Part shown: one piece after another, positions 46,115-54,339 of the stretch
Numbering within the stretch: position 1 is the first letter of the stretch
Layout: each line of letters begins with the position of its first letter
From: Streptomyces lavendulae subsp. lavendulae
GTDB lineage: Bacteria > Actinomycetota > Actinomycetes > Streptomycetales > Streptomycetaceae
Direction of reading: 5' to 3'
NCBI RefSeq assembly: GCF_002803845.1
Contig: NZ_CP024985.1
Span: 5,529,501 to 5,593,500 of the forward strand
Length of the DNA: 64,000 nucleotides
Translations under genes and position numbers: made by a program
The notes under the pieces: model-generated
Database searches by the model: none
Told to the model about the DNA's origin: nothing
The model's input: only the letters and a program-made list of their open reading frames with translations

Positions 46115-47020
46115 GTGTCCGTACGTGAGTTCGTGGTCCTCGGCACCGCCAGCCAGGTCCCCACGCGCCAGCGCAACCACAACGGCTACCTGCTGCGCTG
46201 GGACGGCGAGGGCATCCTCTTCGACCCGGGCGAGGGCACGCAGCGCCAGATGCTGCGGGCCGGGGTCGCCGCGCACGACATCAACCGGATCTGCGTCACG
46301 CACTTCCACGGGGACCACAGCCTGGGCCTGGCCGGGGTGATCCAGCGGATCAACCTCGACCAGGTCCCGCACCCCGTGACCGCGCACTACCCGGCCTCGG
46401 GGCAGAAGTTCTTCGACCGGCTCCGGTACGCGACCGCCTACCGGGAGACCGTCCGGCTCCGGGAGGAGCCGGTCGAGCGGGACGGGACGCTGGCGGACGG
46501 GCCCCCGTACGTCCTGGAGGCCCGGCGGCTCTCGCACCCGGTGGAGTCCTTCGGCTACCGGGTGACCGAGCCCGACGGGCGCCGGATGGTGCCGGAGCTG
46601 CTCGCCCGGCACGGAATCAAGGGGCCCGACGTGGGCCGGATCCAGCGCGAGGGACGCCTCGGCGAGGTCACCCTCGACCAGGTCAGCGAGCACCGGGCGG
46701 GGCAGCGGTTCGCCTTCGTCATGGACACCCGGCTGTGCTCCGGGGTGGACGAGCTGGCGGAGGGCTGCGACATGCTGGTCATCGAGTCGACCTTCCTCGA
46801 CGCCGACGTCCGGCTGGCCACCGACCACGGGCACCTGACCGCCGGCCAGGCGGCCGGGGTGGCGCGGGACGCGGGCGTGCGGCACCTGGTGCTGACGCAC
46901 TTCTCCCAGCGGTACTCCGACCCGTCGGAGTTCGAACGCGAGGCCCGTGCGGCGGGCTTCGAGGGTGAGCTGACGATCGCGGCGGACCTGGTGCGGGTCC
47001 CGGTGCCGAAGCGTCCGTAG
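46115..47020 (+). CDS. rnz: Ribonuclease Z
   Basis: Endonuclease that trims tRNA 3' ends. 301 residues, metallo-beta-lactamase fold: THFHGDHSLGLAGV (HxHxDH), a final histidine in LVLTHFSQRY, and VMDTR with the metal Asp. Features near SHPVESFGYRV match the RNase Z substrate-recognition arm. GTG 46115 starts 3 bp after the HIT gene. Both tRNA-Ala genes in this window lack an encoded CCA, so they depend on 3' processing of this kind. Confidence 0.93.
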   Translation: MSVREFVVLGTASQVPTRQRNHNGYLLRWDGEGILFDPGEGTQRQMLRAGVAAHDINRICVTHFHGDHSLGLAGVIQRINLDQVPHPVTAHYPASGQKFFDRLRYATAYRETVRLREEPVERDGTLADGPPYVLEARRLSHPVESFGYRVTEPDGRRMVPELLARHGIKGPDVGRIQREGRLGEVTLDQVSEHRAGQRFAFVMDTRLCSGVDELAEGCDMLVIESTFLDADVRLATDHGHLTAGQAAGVARDAGVRHLVLTHFSQRYSDPSEFEREARAAGFEGELTIAADLVRVPVPKRP

Positions 47021-47088
47021 TCCCGCGGCCGTCGCCGGTGCCCGGCCGGAGCGGGAGGTTCCGGCGCGACGGGAAGAGCGTTCTGTGA

Positions 47089-47102
47089 GTGAGGTGCGTC
47101 AC
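47089..47102 (+). promoter_or_regulatory. Candidate Crp-type site upstream of the PfkB kinase
   Basis: GTGA-GGTGCG-TCAC is a perfect GTGA-N6-TCAC palindrome 103 bp before GTG 47205. It fits the CRP-family consensus used by Streptomyces Crp. The small hairpin CCTGCCCG/CGGGCAGG (47116-47134) follows it. Confidence 0.35.
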
Positions 47103-47204
47103 ACTGGGTTTCGGTCCTGCCCGTCACGGGCAGGGCTGGCAGCTTTCCACCCGTGAACCCGCAAGCAGAAACGACACTTCAGACACCTCAACGGGGAGCA
47201 CACC

Positions 47205-48305
47205 GTGACCAGTCGGGACAGCCGCACCAACCGCCCGGGCAAACTGGATCCTCTGGGGCCCTTGCGCGACCCCCAAGAGCCGGGCTGCGACGTCTTCCTG
47301 ACCGGCACGGTCTTCCTCGACATCATCTTCACCGGACTCGACTCGGCCCCCGTGCGCGGTACGGAGTCCTGGGCGCGCGGCATGGGCTCCAGCCCCGGCG
47401 GCGTCGCCAACATGGCCACCGCCCTGGCCCGGCTCGGCCTGCGGACCTCGCTGGCCGCCGCGTTCGGCGACGACCACTACGGCGAGTACTGCTGGGACGC
47501 CCTCGAACAGGGCGAGGGCATCGACCTGTCGATGTCGCGGACCGTGCCCGGCTGGCACAGCCCCGTCACCGTCTCGATGGCCTACGAGGGCGAGCGCACG
47601 ATGGTCTCCCACGGCCACGAGGCCCCGCCCCCCACCGGCCCGGGCCCCTTCCCCTGGTGCCCCCCGAAGGCCCGAGCTGCGGTGGCCTCGCTGGCGGCGG
47701 GCCCCGGCGAGGGGTGGGTCGCCGAGGCGGCCCGCCGCGGCTCGCGGATCTTCGCGGACGTGGGCTGGGACGACACCGGCCGCTGGGACCTGGGGACCCT
47801 GCCCGACCTGTCCCACTGCGAGGCCTTCCTGCCCAACGCGGGCGAGGCGATGCGCTACACCCGCACCGAGTGTCCGCGCGCCGCGGCCCGGGCCCTCGCG
47901 GAGAAGGTGCCGGTCGCGGTGGTGACCATGGGGGCGGAGGGCTCGTACGCGGTGGACAGCCGCACCGGGGAGACGGCCGAGGTCCCCGCGATCACCGTGG
48001 ACGCCCTGGACCCGACGGGCGCCGGGGACGTGTACGTCGCCGGGTTCGTCACCGGCAGCCTGGCGGGTTGGCCGCTGGCGGACCGGCTCGCCTTCGCCGG
48101 TCTGACCGCCGCCCTGTCGGTACAGGAGTTCGGCGGCTCCCTCTCGGCCCCGGGATGGCCCGAGGTGGCCCACTGGTGGCGCACCGCCCCGGAGGCCCTG
48201 CGCGGCCGCTACGGCTTCCTCGACGCCCTCGTGCCGCCGGGAGCCGCCCCGTCCCCGCGCCGCCGGGCCGTGCCCACCATCGGCTTCCGCCACCCGGTCC
48301 AGTAG
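47205..48305 (+). CDS. PfkB-family carbohydrate/nucleoside kinase
   Basis: A 366-residue ribokinase-family kinase. N-terminal signature SSPGGVANMATALARLG (sugar/nucleoside binding) and C-terminal signature DPTGAGDVYVAGF with the catalytic Asp. The segment DVFLTGTVFLDIIFTGLDSA opens the fold. GTG 47205 is preceded by GGGGAGCAC. Substrate class (sugar, adenosine or fructose-phosphate) cannot be settled. A candidate Crp site upstream hints at carbon regulation. Followed by phoH after about 125 bp. Confidence 0.9.
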   Translation: MTSRDSRTNRPGKLDPLGPLRDPQEPGCDVFLTGTVFLDIIFTGLDSAPVRGTESWARGMGSSPGGVANMATALARLGLRTSLAAAFGDDHYGEYCWDALEQGEGIDLSMSRTVPGWHSPVTVSMAYEGERTMVSHGHEAPPPTGPGPFPWCPPKARAAVASLAAGPGEGWVAEAARRGSRIFADVGWDDTGRWDLGTLPDLSHCEAFLPNAGEAMRYTRTECPRAAARALAEKVPVAVVTMGAEGSYAVDSRTGETAEVPAITVDALDPTGAGDVYVAGFVTGSLAGWPLADRLAFAGLTAALSVQEFGGSLSAPGWPEVAHWWRTAPEALRGRYGFLDALVPPGAAPSPRRRAVPTIGFRHPVQ

Positions 48306-48431
48306 CCGTCCGGGGCCGGGCCGGAAAACCCCTCGGGGATGCCCGGGGGTGGACGTACCCTTGGTACTCCGGAGGTCGACGATCGGCGCGGCCCCTCAGC
48401 GGGAGGTATGCGCAGGCCACAGTGCCGGCCC

Positions 48432-50540
48432 ATGACTCAGACACCGACAGCCCAGACCCCCGCGCCGGGCCAGGCGCGAGCCCACTTCACCGTACCGGCG
48501 ACGCACCCGATGGTGACGGTGCTCGGATCGGGCGACGCCCTGCTGCGCGTGATCGAAAAGGCTTTCCCGAAGGCCGACATCCATGTTCGGGGCAATCAGG
48601 TCAGCGCGATCGGACCGGCGGTGGAAGTCGCTCTGATCCAGCGCCTGTTCGACGAGATGATGCTCGTGCTGCGCACCGGGCAGTCGATGACGGAGGACGC
48701 AGTGGAACGCTCGATCGCCATGCTCAAGGCGAACGGCACCGGTGGTGGCGAGGCGGAGACCCCGGCCGAGGTGCTCACCCAGAACATCCTCTCCAGCCGC
48801 GGGCGCACCATCCGTCCCAAGACCCTCAACCAGAAGCGGTACGTCGACGCGATCGACAAGAACACGATCGTCTTCGGCATCGGCCCCGCCGGTACCGGCA
48901 AGACCTACCTCGCCATGGCGAAGGCGGTCCAGGCGCTGCAGTCCAAGCAGGTCAGCCGGATCATCCTGACCCGCCCCGCCGTCGAGGCCGGCGAGCGCCT
49001 CGGCTTCCTCCCGGGCACCCTCTTCGACAAGATCGACCCGTACCTGCGTCCGCTCTACGACGCCCTGCACGACATGATCGACCCCGACTCGATCCCCCGT
49101 CTCATGGCCGCCGGCACCATCGAGGTGGCGCCCCTGGCGTACATGAGGGGCCGCGCCCAGCCGGTCTTCACGAACGTGCTGACGCCGGACGGCTGGCGGC
49201 CCATCGGCGATCTCCAGGTGGGTGACCTGGTCGTCGGGTCGAACGGCGAGCCGACCCCGGTCCTGGGGGTGTACCCGCAGGGCGAGAAGGACATCTACCG
49301 CGTCACGGCCCAGGACGGGTCCTGGACGCTGTGCTGCGCAGAGCACCTGTGGACCGTCAGGACACGTGACGACAAGCGCCGCGACAAGCCGTGGCGGGTC
49401 CTGGAGACCCAGGAGATGATCGGCAACCTCCGTGCGGCGCACGCCCGCCGGTACGAGCTGCCGATGCTCACCGCCCCCGTCGAGTTCCCCGGGCGTGAGG
49501 TCCCCATGGACCCGTACGCGCTGGGCCTGCTGCTGGGAGACGGCTGCCTGATCGGCTCCACCACACCCTCCTTCGCCACGGAGGACGAAGAGCTCGTCCG
49601 CTTCCTGGAGGCGGCCGTGCCGGGAATCGTGGCGCGCCACAGGGGCGGCCCCGACTACGTCCTGAACAGTGTGAAGTCGCCCGGCGACGTCGTCACCCTG
49701 GAGAACCCGGTCACCGGGGTCATGCGGCAATTGGACCTGCTCGGCAGCCGTTCGCACTCGAAGTTCGTGCCGGACGACTACCTGTTCAACACCGCCGAGG
49801 TCCGTCTCGCGGTGCTCCAGGGCCTGCTCGACTCCGACGGAGGACCGGTCACCCAGCGTGACCGCACCTGCCGGATCCGGTACTCGACCACGTCGATCGT
49901 CCTGCGGGACGACGTGATCGCCCTGGTCCAGTCCCTCGGCGGTGTGGCCCACACCCGGCGCCGGGAGGCCGAGGGGCGTGAACGGGGCACCGCTCTGGGG
50001 GTGCACCGCCACGACTCGCACGTCGTCGACATCCGCCTCCCCGAGGGCATCGAGCCCTTCCGTCTCCCCCGCAAGCAGGACGCCTACCACGCGGCCGGGG
50101 GCGGCGGGCGACCGATGCGCTTCATCGACTCCATCGAACCCGCGGGCCGCGAGGAGGCGGTGTGCATCCAGGTGGCCGCCGAGGATTCGCTGTACGTCAC
50201 GCAGGACTACCTGCTGACGCACAACACCCTCAACGAGGCGTTCGTCGTGCTCGACGAGGCGCAGAACACGACCACCGAGCAGATGAAGATGTTCCTCACC
50301 CGGCTCGGGTTCGACTCCAAGATCGTGATCACGGGTGACATCACCCAGGTCGACCTGCCCGGCGGGGCCCGCAGCGGGCTGCGGCAGGTGCAGGACATCC
50401 TGGAGGGGGTGCCGGACATCCACTTCTCGCGGCTCACGTCGGAGGATGTGGTCCGCCACAAGCTGGTCGGCCGTATCGTCGACGCGTACGAGAAGTACGA
50501 CGACGCCCATCCGGCCCCGAACGGCCACCAGCGGAAGTAG
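48432..50540 (+). CDS. PhoH-family ATPase interrupted by an intein
   Basis: PhoH-like ATPase, an RNA/ribosome-linked P-loop protein often next to ybeY. The precursor is 702 residues. N-extein: residues 1-241, including the P-loop GIGPAGTGKTY (about 154-164) and ending LAYMRGR. An intein fills 242-598. The C-extein resumes TLNEAFVVLDEAQNTTTEQM with the Walker B motif VVLDEAQN. Joining the exteins gives an unbroken 345-residue PhoH of normal size. ATG 48432 (MTQTPTAQTPA) matches the family start as I recall it; ATG 48408 is an alternative. The intein sits between Walker A and Walker B, so ATPase activity should need splicing. ybeY follows 13 bp later. Confidence 0.95.
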   Translation: MTQTPTAQTPAPGQARAHFTVPATHPMVTVLGSGDALLRVIEKAFPKADIHVRGNQVSAIGPAVEVALIQRLFDEMMLVLRTGQSMTEDAVERSIAMLKANGTGGGEAETPAEVLTQNILSSRGRTIRPKTLNQKRYVDAIDKNTIVFGIGPAGTGKTYLAMAKAVQALQSKQVSRIILTRPAVEAGERLGFLPGTLFDKIDPYLRPLYDALHDMIDPDSIPRLMAAGTIEVAPLAYMRGRAQPVFTNVLTPDGWRPIGDLQVGDLVVGSNGEPTPVLGVYPQGEKDIYRVTAQDGSWTLCCAEHLWTVRTRDDKRRDKPWRVLETQEMIGNLRAAHARRYELPMLTAPVEFPGREVPMDPYALGLLLGDGCLIGSTTPSFATEDEELVRFLEAAVPGIVARHRGGPDYVLNSVKSPGDVVTLENPVTGVMRQLDLLGSRSHSKFVPDDYLFNTAEVRLAVLQGLLDSDGGPVTQRDRTCRIRYSTTSIVLRDDVIALVQSLGGVAHTRRREAEGRERGTALGVHRHDSHVVDIRLPEGIEPFRLPRKQDAYHAAGGGGRPMRFIDSIEPAGREEAVCIQVAAEDSLYVTQDYLLTHNTLNEAFVVLDEAQNTTTEQMKMFLTRLGFDSKIVITGDITQVDLPGGARSGLRQVQDILEGVPDIHFSRLTSEDVVRHKLVGRIVDAYEKYDDAHPAPNGHQRK
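49155..50225 (+). mobile_element. Class 3-type intein with LAGLIDADG homing endonuclease in phoH
   Basis: Codons 49155-50225, 357 residues, from AQPVFTNVLTPDGW to YLLTHN. Position 1 is Ala, not Cys or Ser. Block B reads GSWTLCCAEHLWTV with His at B:10 and Trp at B:12. Block F has Cys at F:4 (EEAVCIQV). Block G is LLTHN followed by Thr, with Thr at G:5. Together these make the W-C-T set that defines class 3 inteins. The endonuclease motifs are ALGLLLGDG (about precursor residue 363) and VLQGLLDSDGG (about 462). Both acidic residues are present, so it may be active. The element interrupts the conserved PhoH sequence MRGR|TLNEAF. Confidence 0.93.
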
Positions 50541-50553
50541 AGCTCAGCGCACC

Positions 50554-51051
50554 ATGTCGATCGACGTCAACAACGAGTCCGGAACCGAGGTCGACGAGCA
50601 GGCGATCCTCGACATCGCCCGCTACGCGCTCACCCGGATGCGGATCCACCCGCTGTCCGAGCTCTCCGTCATCGTCATCGACGAGGACGCCATGGAGCAG
50701 CTCCACATCCAGTGGATGGACCTGCCCGGTCCGACCGACGTCATGTCCTTCCCGATGGACGAGCTCCGTCCGCCGTCGAAGGACGAGGAGGAGCCCCCGC
50801 AGGGGCTCCTCGGCGACATCGTGCTGTGCCCCGAGGTCGCGAAGAAGCAGGGCGAGGAAGCCCCGACGCAGCACTCCATGGACGAGGAGCTCCAGCTCCT
50901 GACCGTCCACGGGGTGCTGCACCTGCTCGGCTACGACCACGAGGAGCCGGACGAGAAGGCCGAGATGTTCGGCCTCCAGGCGGCCATCGTCGACGGCTGG
51001 CGCGGTGAGCGCGGCATGACCGGTCCCTCGCCGGCGCCCACCGTCTCGTGA
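50554..51051 (+). CDS. ybeY: Endoribonuclease YbeY
   Basis: Metal-dependent endoribonuclease involved in 16S rRNA 3' maturation and ribosome quality control. 165 residues with the zinc motif HGVLHLLGYDHEEPDE (HxxxHxxxxDH, about residues 121-136) and PTDVMSFPMDE. ATG 50554, 13 bp after phoH. The stop overlaps the next gene start (GTGA), so phoH-ybeY-CBS protein-yjbR form one operon. The phoH-ybeY pairing is widely conserved. Confidence 0.95.
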   Translation: MSIDVNNESGTEVDEQAILDIARYALTRMRIHPLSELSVIVIDEDAMEQLHIQWMDLPGPTDVMSFPMDELRPPSKDEEEPPQGLLGDIVLCPEVAKKQGEEAPTQHSMDEELQLLTVHGVLHLLGYDHEEPDEKAEMFGLQAAIVDGWRGERGMTGPSPAPTVS

Positions 51052-52355
51052 CCGCCCCCCAGCTGATCACCGGCGCGGTCCTGCTGGTCGTGGTGGCCTG
51101 GTTCGCGGCGTGCGCCGAGTCCGGCATCGCCCGCATCTCCGGATTCCGCGCCGAGCAGGCCGTACGGGAAGGCCGGCGCGGGAGCGCCAAGCTTGCCCAG
51201 GTGGCCGGGGACCCGACCCGCTACCTGAACGTGGCGCTGCTGGTCCGGGTGACCTGCGAGATGGCGGCGGGCGTGCTCGTCACGTACGTGTGCCTCGACG
51301 CGTTCGGGGAGAACTGGACCGCGCTGCTCGTGGCCATCGGGGTCATGGTCCTCGTGTCCTTCGTGGCGGTGGGGGTGTCCCCGCGCACCATCGGCCGCCA
51401 GCACCCGCTGAACACGGCGACGGCCGCGGCCTACGTGCTGGTGCCGCTGGCGCGGGTGATGGGTCCGGTCCCGCAGTTGCTGATCCTGATCGGCAACGCG
51501 CTCACGCCGGGGAAGGGCTTCCGCAAGGGGCCGTTCGCCTCCGAGGCCGAGCTGCGCGCGATGGTGGACCTCGCGGAGAAGGAGTCGCTGATCGAGGACG
51601 AGGAGCGCCGGATGGTGCACCAGGTCTTCGAGCTCGGGGACACCCTCGTGCGCGAGGTGATGGTGCCGCGCACCGATCTGGTGTGCATCGAGCGGTACAA
51701 GACGATCCGTCAGGCGACCACGCTCGCCCTGCGGTCGGGCTTCTCGCGGATCCCGGTCACGGGGGAGAACGAGGACGACATCGTCGGCATCGTGTACCTG
51801 AAGGACCTCGTCCGCCGGACGCACATCAGCCGCGACGCGGAGAGCGACCTGGTCTCCACGGCGATGCGGCCGGCGGTGTTCGTGCCGGACACGAAGAACG
51901 CGGGGGACCTGCTGCGCGAGATGCAGTCGGTCCGCAACCACGTGGCCGTGGTCATCGACGAGTACGGCGGTACCGCCGGCATCGTGACCATCGAGGACAT
52001 CCTGGAGGAGATCGTCGGGGAGATCACCGACGAGTACGACCGGGAGATCCCGCCGGTGGAGGAGCTGGGCGACGACCGCTACCGGGTCACGGCCCGGCTC
52101 GACATCACCGACCTCGGCGAGCTGTTCGGGGTGGAGGCCTTCGACGACGAGGACGTGGAGACGGTCGGCGGGCTGCTGGCGAAGGCGCTGGGGCGGGTTC
52201 CGATCGCCGGTGCGTCGTCGGTGGTGGAGCTGCCGGACGGGCGTCCGCTGCGGATGACGGCGGAGTCGCCGGCCGGCCGGCGCAACAAGATCGTGACGGT
52301 GCTGGTGGAGCCCGTGCCGCCGGTGGCGGCGGCGGACGGCGAGGAGGACGGATGA
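51048..52355 (+). CDS. CNNM/CorC-type membrane protein with CBS domains
   Basis: A 435-residue protein of the HlyC/CorC (UPF0053) family, implicated in Mg2+ or Co2+ efflux and resistance. Domains in order: an N-terminal DUF21 transmembrane region (about residues 1-170), a CBS pair (about 205-325, with VMVPRTDLVCI and HVAVVIDEYGGTAGIVTIED), and a C-terminal CorC_HlyC domain (about 335-420). The GTG start overlaps the ybeY stop, and its own stop overlaps the YjbR ATG. Conserved next to ybeY in many actinobacteria. Transported ion is inferred from family. Confidence 0.93.
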   Translation: MTAPQLITGAVLLVVVAWFAACAESGIARISGFRAEQAVREGRRGSAKLAQVAGDPTRYLNVALLVRVTCEMAAGVLVTYVCLDAFGENWTALLVAIGVMVLVSFVAVGVSPRTIGRQHPLNTATAAAYVLVPLARVMGPVPQLLILIGNALTPGKGFRKGPFASEAELRAMVDLAEKESLIEDEERRMVHQVFELGDTLVREVMVPRTDLVCIERYKTIRQATTLALRSGFSRIPVTGENEDDIVGIVYLKDLVRRTHISRDAESDLVSTAMRPAVFVPDTKNAGDLLREMQSVRNHVAVVIDEYGGTAGIVTIEDILEEIVGEITDEYDREIPPVEELGDDRYRVTARLDITDLGELFGVEAFDDEDVETVGGLLAKALGRVPIAGASSVVELPDGRPLRMTAESPAGRRNKIVTVLVEPVPPVAAADGEEDG

Positions 52356-52705
52356 CCCCGGCGGAGCTGCGTGCCTTCTGTCTGGACTTCAACGCGGCGG
52401 TCGAGGAGTTCCCCTTCACTCCGGAGACCTCGGTGTTCAAGGTGATGGGGAAGATGTTCGCGCTGTCGGCGCTGGACGCCGAGCCGCTGAAGGTCAACCT
52501 CAAGTGCGATCCGGAGGAGGCCCTGCGCCAGCGTGCGGAGCACGCGGCGATCGCTCCGGGCTGGCACATGAACAAACGGCACTGGAACACGGTGACCGTC
52601 GCGGAGCTGCCGGACGCGCTGGTGCGGGAGCTGGTGGAGGACTCGTACGACCTGGTCGTGGCGGGTCTGCCGAAGGCGGAGCGGCTGCGGCTCGACCGGC
52701 CCTGA
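52352..52705 (+). CDS. MmcQ/YjbR family DNA-binding-like protein
   Basis: A 117-residue protein with the MmcQ/YjbR (DUF419) fold. It has an N-terminal helix pair (ELRAFCLDFNAAVEEFPF), a beta-strand core (FKVMGKMFALSAL, LKVNLKCDPEEA), HMNKRHWNTV, and a final helix. The fold resembles CyaY-like double-wing DNA-binding proteins; no function has been fixed. The ATG overlaps the preceding stop (ATGA), making it the last gene of the phoH-ybeY-CBS operon. A weak hairpin lies about 30 bp downstream. Confidence 0.88.
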   Translation: MTPAELRAFCLDFNAAVEEFPFTPETSVFKVMGKMFALSALDAEPLKVNLKCDPEEALRQRAEHAAIAPGWHMNKRHWNTVTVAELPDALVRELVEDSYDLVVAGLPKAERLRLDRP

Positions 52706-52899
52706 GCGGGGCGCCGGGAGGGTTCCGGAAAGGGAATCCAAAGGGTCCAAGGTCATGTGAAGCCGGGACCTTTGGATCGCAGGAAACGCTTAGTTGCAGC
52801 TTAGGTTTGTCCTGGCCCCGGGGGGACGGGGGACGAACCGGGGCGCGGAGGGGAGAGCGTCCCGGCGGGGTCGTCGTACGGCCGCGCCGGGGCGCTCCC

Positions 52900-52905
52900 T
52901 ATGCT
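52900..52905 (+). promoter_or_regulatory. -10 hexamer for the cytidine-deaminase-like gene (leaderless)
   Basis: TATGCT lies 7 nt before ATG 52913 with no ribosome-binding site. Confidence 0.5.
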
Positions 52906-52912
52906 TTCGACC

Positions 52913-53278
52913 ATGAGCGAGAGCACCGTGGACACCGGGATCGACCCCGAGGACAGCAAGATCATCACGCTGGCGCGCAGCGCCCGGGCCCGCAACGGGG
53001 TCCCGGAGGGCGCGGCGGTCCGCGACGAGACCGGCCGTACGTACGTCGCCGGCACCGTGGAGCTGGAGTCCCTGAAGCTGAGCGCCCTGCAGACGGCGGT
53101 CGCCATGGCGGTGGCCAGCGGCGCCCGGTCCCTGGAGGCGGCGGCCGTGGTGAGCGCGGCCGACGCGCCCGCCGAAGCCGACCGTGCGGCGGTCCGCGAC
53201 CTCGGCGGGCCGGCCACCCCCGTCCTGCTGGCCGGCCCGGACGGCACCCTGAAGTCGACCACCCCCGCCGGGGCCTGA
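52913..53278 (+). CDS. Cytidine-deaminase-fold protein lacking the zinc site
   Basis: A 121-residue homologue of cytidine deaminase with the alpha/beta order of that fold. The zinc/catalytic motif is gone: where active enzymes have CAE between GVNVE and the next helix, this protein reads GTVELESLKLSALQTAVAMA. The second motif, PCxxC, has no equivalent in GPATPVLLAGPDG. It is therefore probably a non-catalytic or binding member. ATG 52913 is taken rather than 52901 because TATGCT lies 7 nt upstream, fitting a leaderless message. The gene is monocistronic. Confidence 0.8.
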   Translation: MSESTVDTGIDPEDSKIITLARSARARNGVPEGAAVRDETGRTYVAGTVELESLKLSALQTAVAMAVASGARSLEAAAVVSAADAPAEADRAAVRDLGGPATPVLLAGPDGTLKSTTPAGA

Positions 53279-53320
53279 CCGCCCGCCGGTAATCCGGTGG
53301 CCCTGCGTCCGCGGCCGGTG

Positions 53321-53326
53321 TGTGAT
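53321..53326 (+). promoter_or_regulatory. -10 hexamer for the APH-like gene (leaderless)
   Basis: TGTGAT lies 6 nt before ATG 53333, without a ribosome-binding site. Confidence 0.4.
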
Positions 53327-53332
53327 GGCCCG

Positions 53333-54339
53333 ATGGGTGAGGACGTACGGGAAACGGTGGACCGGCGCGACGACCCGCGGGGGGTGACCCCCTGGGACCG
53401 GGCCCCGTGGCGCGCCGCCGCCCTCGCGTGGGCCGGGAGCGCGCTCGCCGCGCACGGCCTGCGGGAGACGGGGGAGCGGCGGGTCCGGCTGCGGCCGTGG
53501 TCCGTGCTGGCCCGGATCTCCGTCGAGGACGGCGAACCCGTCTGGTTCAAGGCGAACCCGCCCGCCAGCGCCTTCGAGGCCGGGCTGACCGAGGCCCTCT
53601 CGCGCTGGCCCCCGCCCACGGGCTGCGGCCCCTGGCCGTGGACCCCGCCCGGGGCTGGTCGCTGCTGCCGGACGGCGGACCGCTCTTCCGGGACGTCCTG
53701 GACGCCGGCCCCGCCGACCCGCGGGCCTGGGAGGTCCCGCTGGCCCGGTACGCCGAACTCCAGCGGGACCTGACGCCGCGCACCGCGGAGATCGAGGCCC
53801 TCGGCGTGCCCGCCGCCCGGACCGCCGGACTTCCGGAGGTCTTCGACCGGCTGGTCGCCGCGAACACCGCCCTGGACGGGGACGGCCGCCGGGCGCTGCG
53901 GGCCCTGCGGCCCCGGCTCGCCGACTGGTGCGCCGAGCTCGCGGACGCGGGCGTCGCGGACTGCCTCGACCACGCGGACCTGCACGAGGGGCAGCTCTTC
54001 GCCCCGGCGCCGGACCGGTTCACCTTCTTCGACTGGGGCGACGCCTCCGTCACCCACCCGTTCTGCGGGCTGCTCGTCCCCCTGCGGGCGGCGCGGGCGC
54101 GCTACGGGCCCACGGTGCTGCCCCGGCTGCGGGACGCCTACCTGGAGCCGTGGGGCGGCGCGGGGGCCGACGCCGCCGGCCTGCGCCGCGCGGCGAGCCT
54201 GGCCCTGCGGCTCGGGGCCATCGGCCGGGCCGGGGCCTGGGCCCGGCTCTTCCCCGAGGCCCCGGCGGCCGGGGCCGGCTCCGGGGCCGCCGACAGCGCC
54301 CGCTGGCTGCGCGAACTGCTCACGGAGCCACTGCTGTAG
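53333..54339 (+). pseudogene. Aminoglycoside-phosphotransferase-like kinase, frameshifted
   Basis: Two overlapping frames together make one APH-fold kinase of about 336 residues. The first frame (from ATG 53333) gives MGEDVRETVDRRDD to VWFKANPPASAFEAGLTEAL. The second, which takes over near 53609, gives HGLRPLAVDPARGWSLLPDG to the end. The catalytic loop DHADLHEGQLF and metal-binding FFDWGDAS are in the second part. A one-base loss in the C-run at about 53609-53613 (likely TGGGCCCCC in the ancestor) explains the shift. The 3' end overlaps the convergent MFS gene by 20 bp. It could be a real pseudogene, a sequencing error, or much less likely a programmed shift. Confidence 0.82.

Noticed and set aside
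52736..52777. Terminator hairpin after the YjbR gene
   Set aside because: The stem (ATCCAAAGGGTCC with GGGACCTTTGGAT) has an internal mismatch and a long loop, so I mention it but do not call it.
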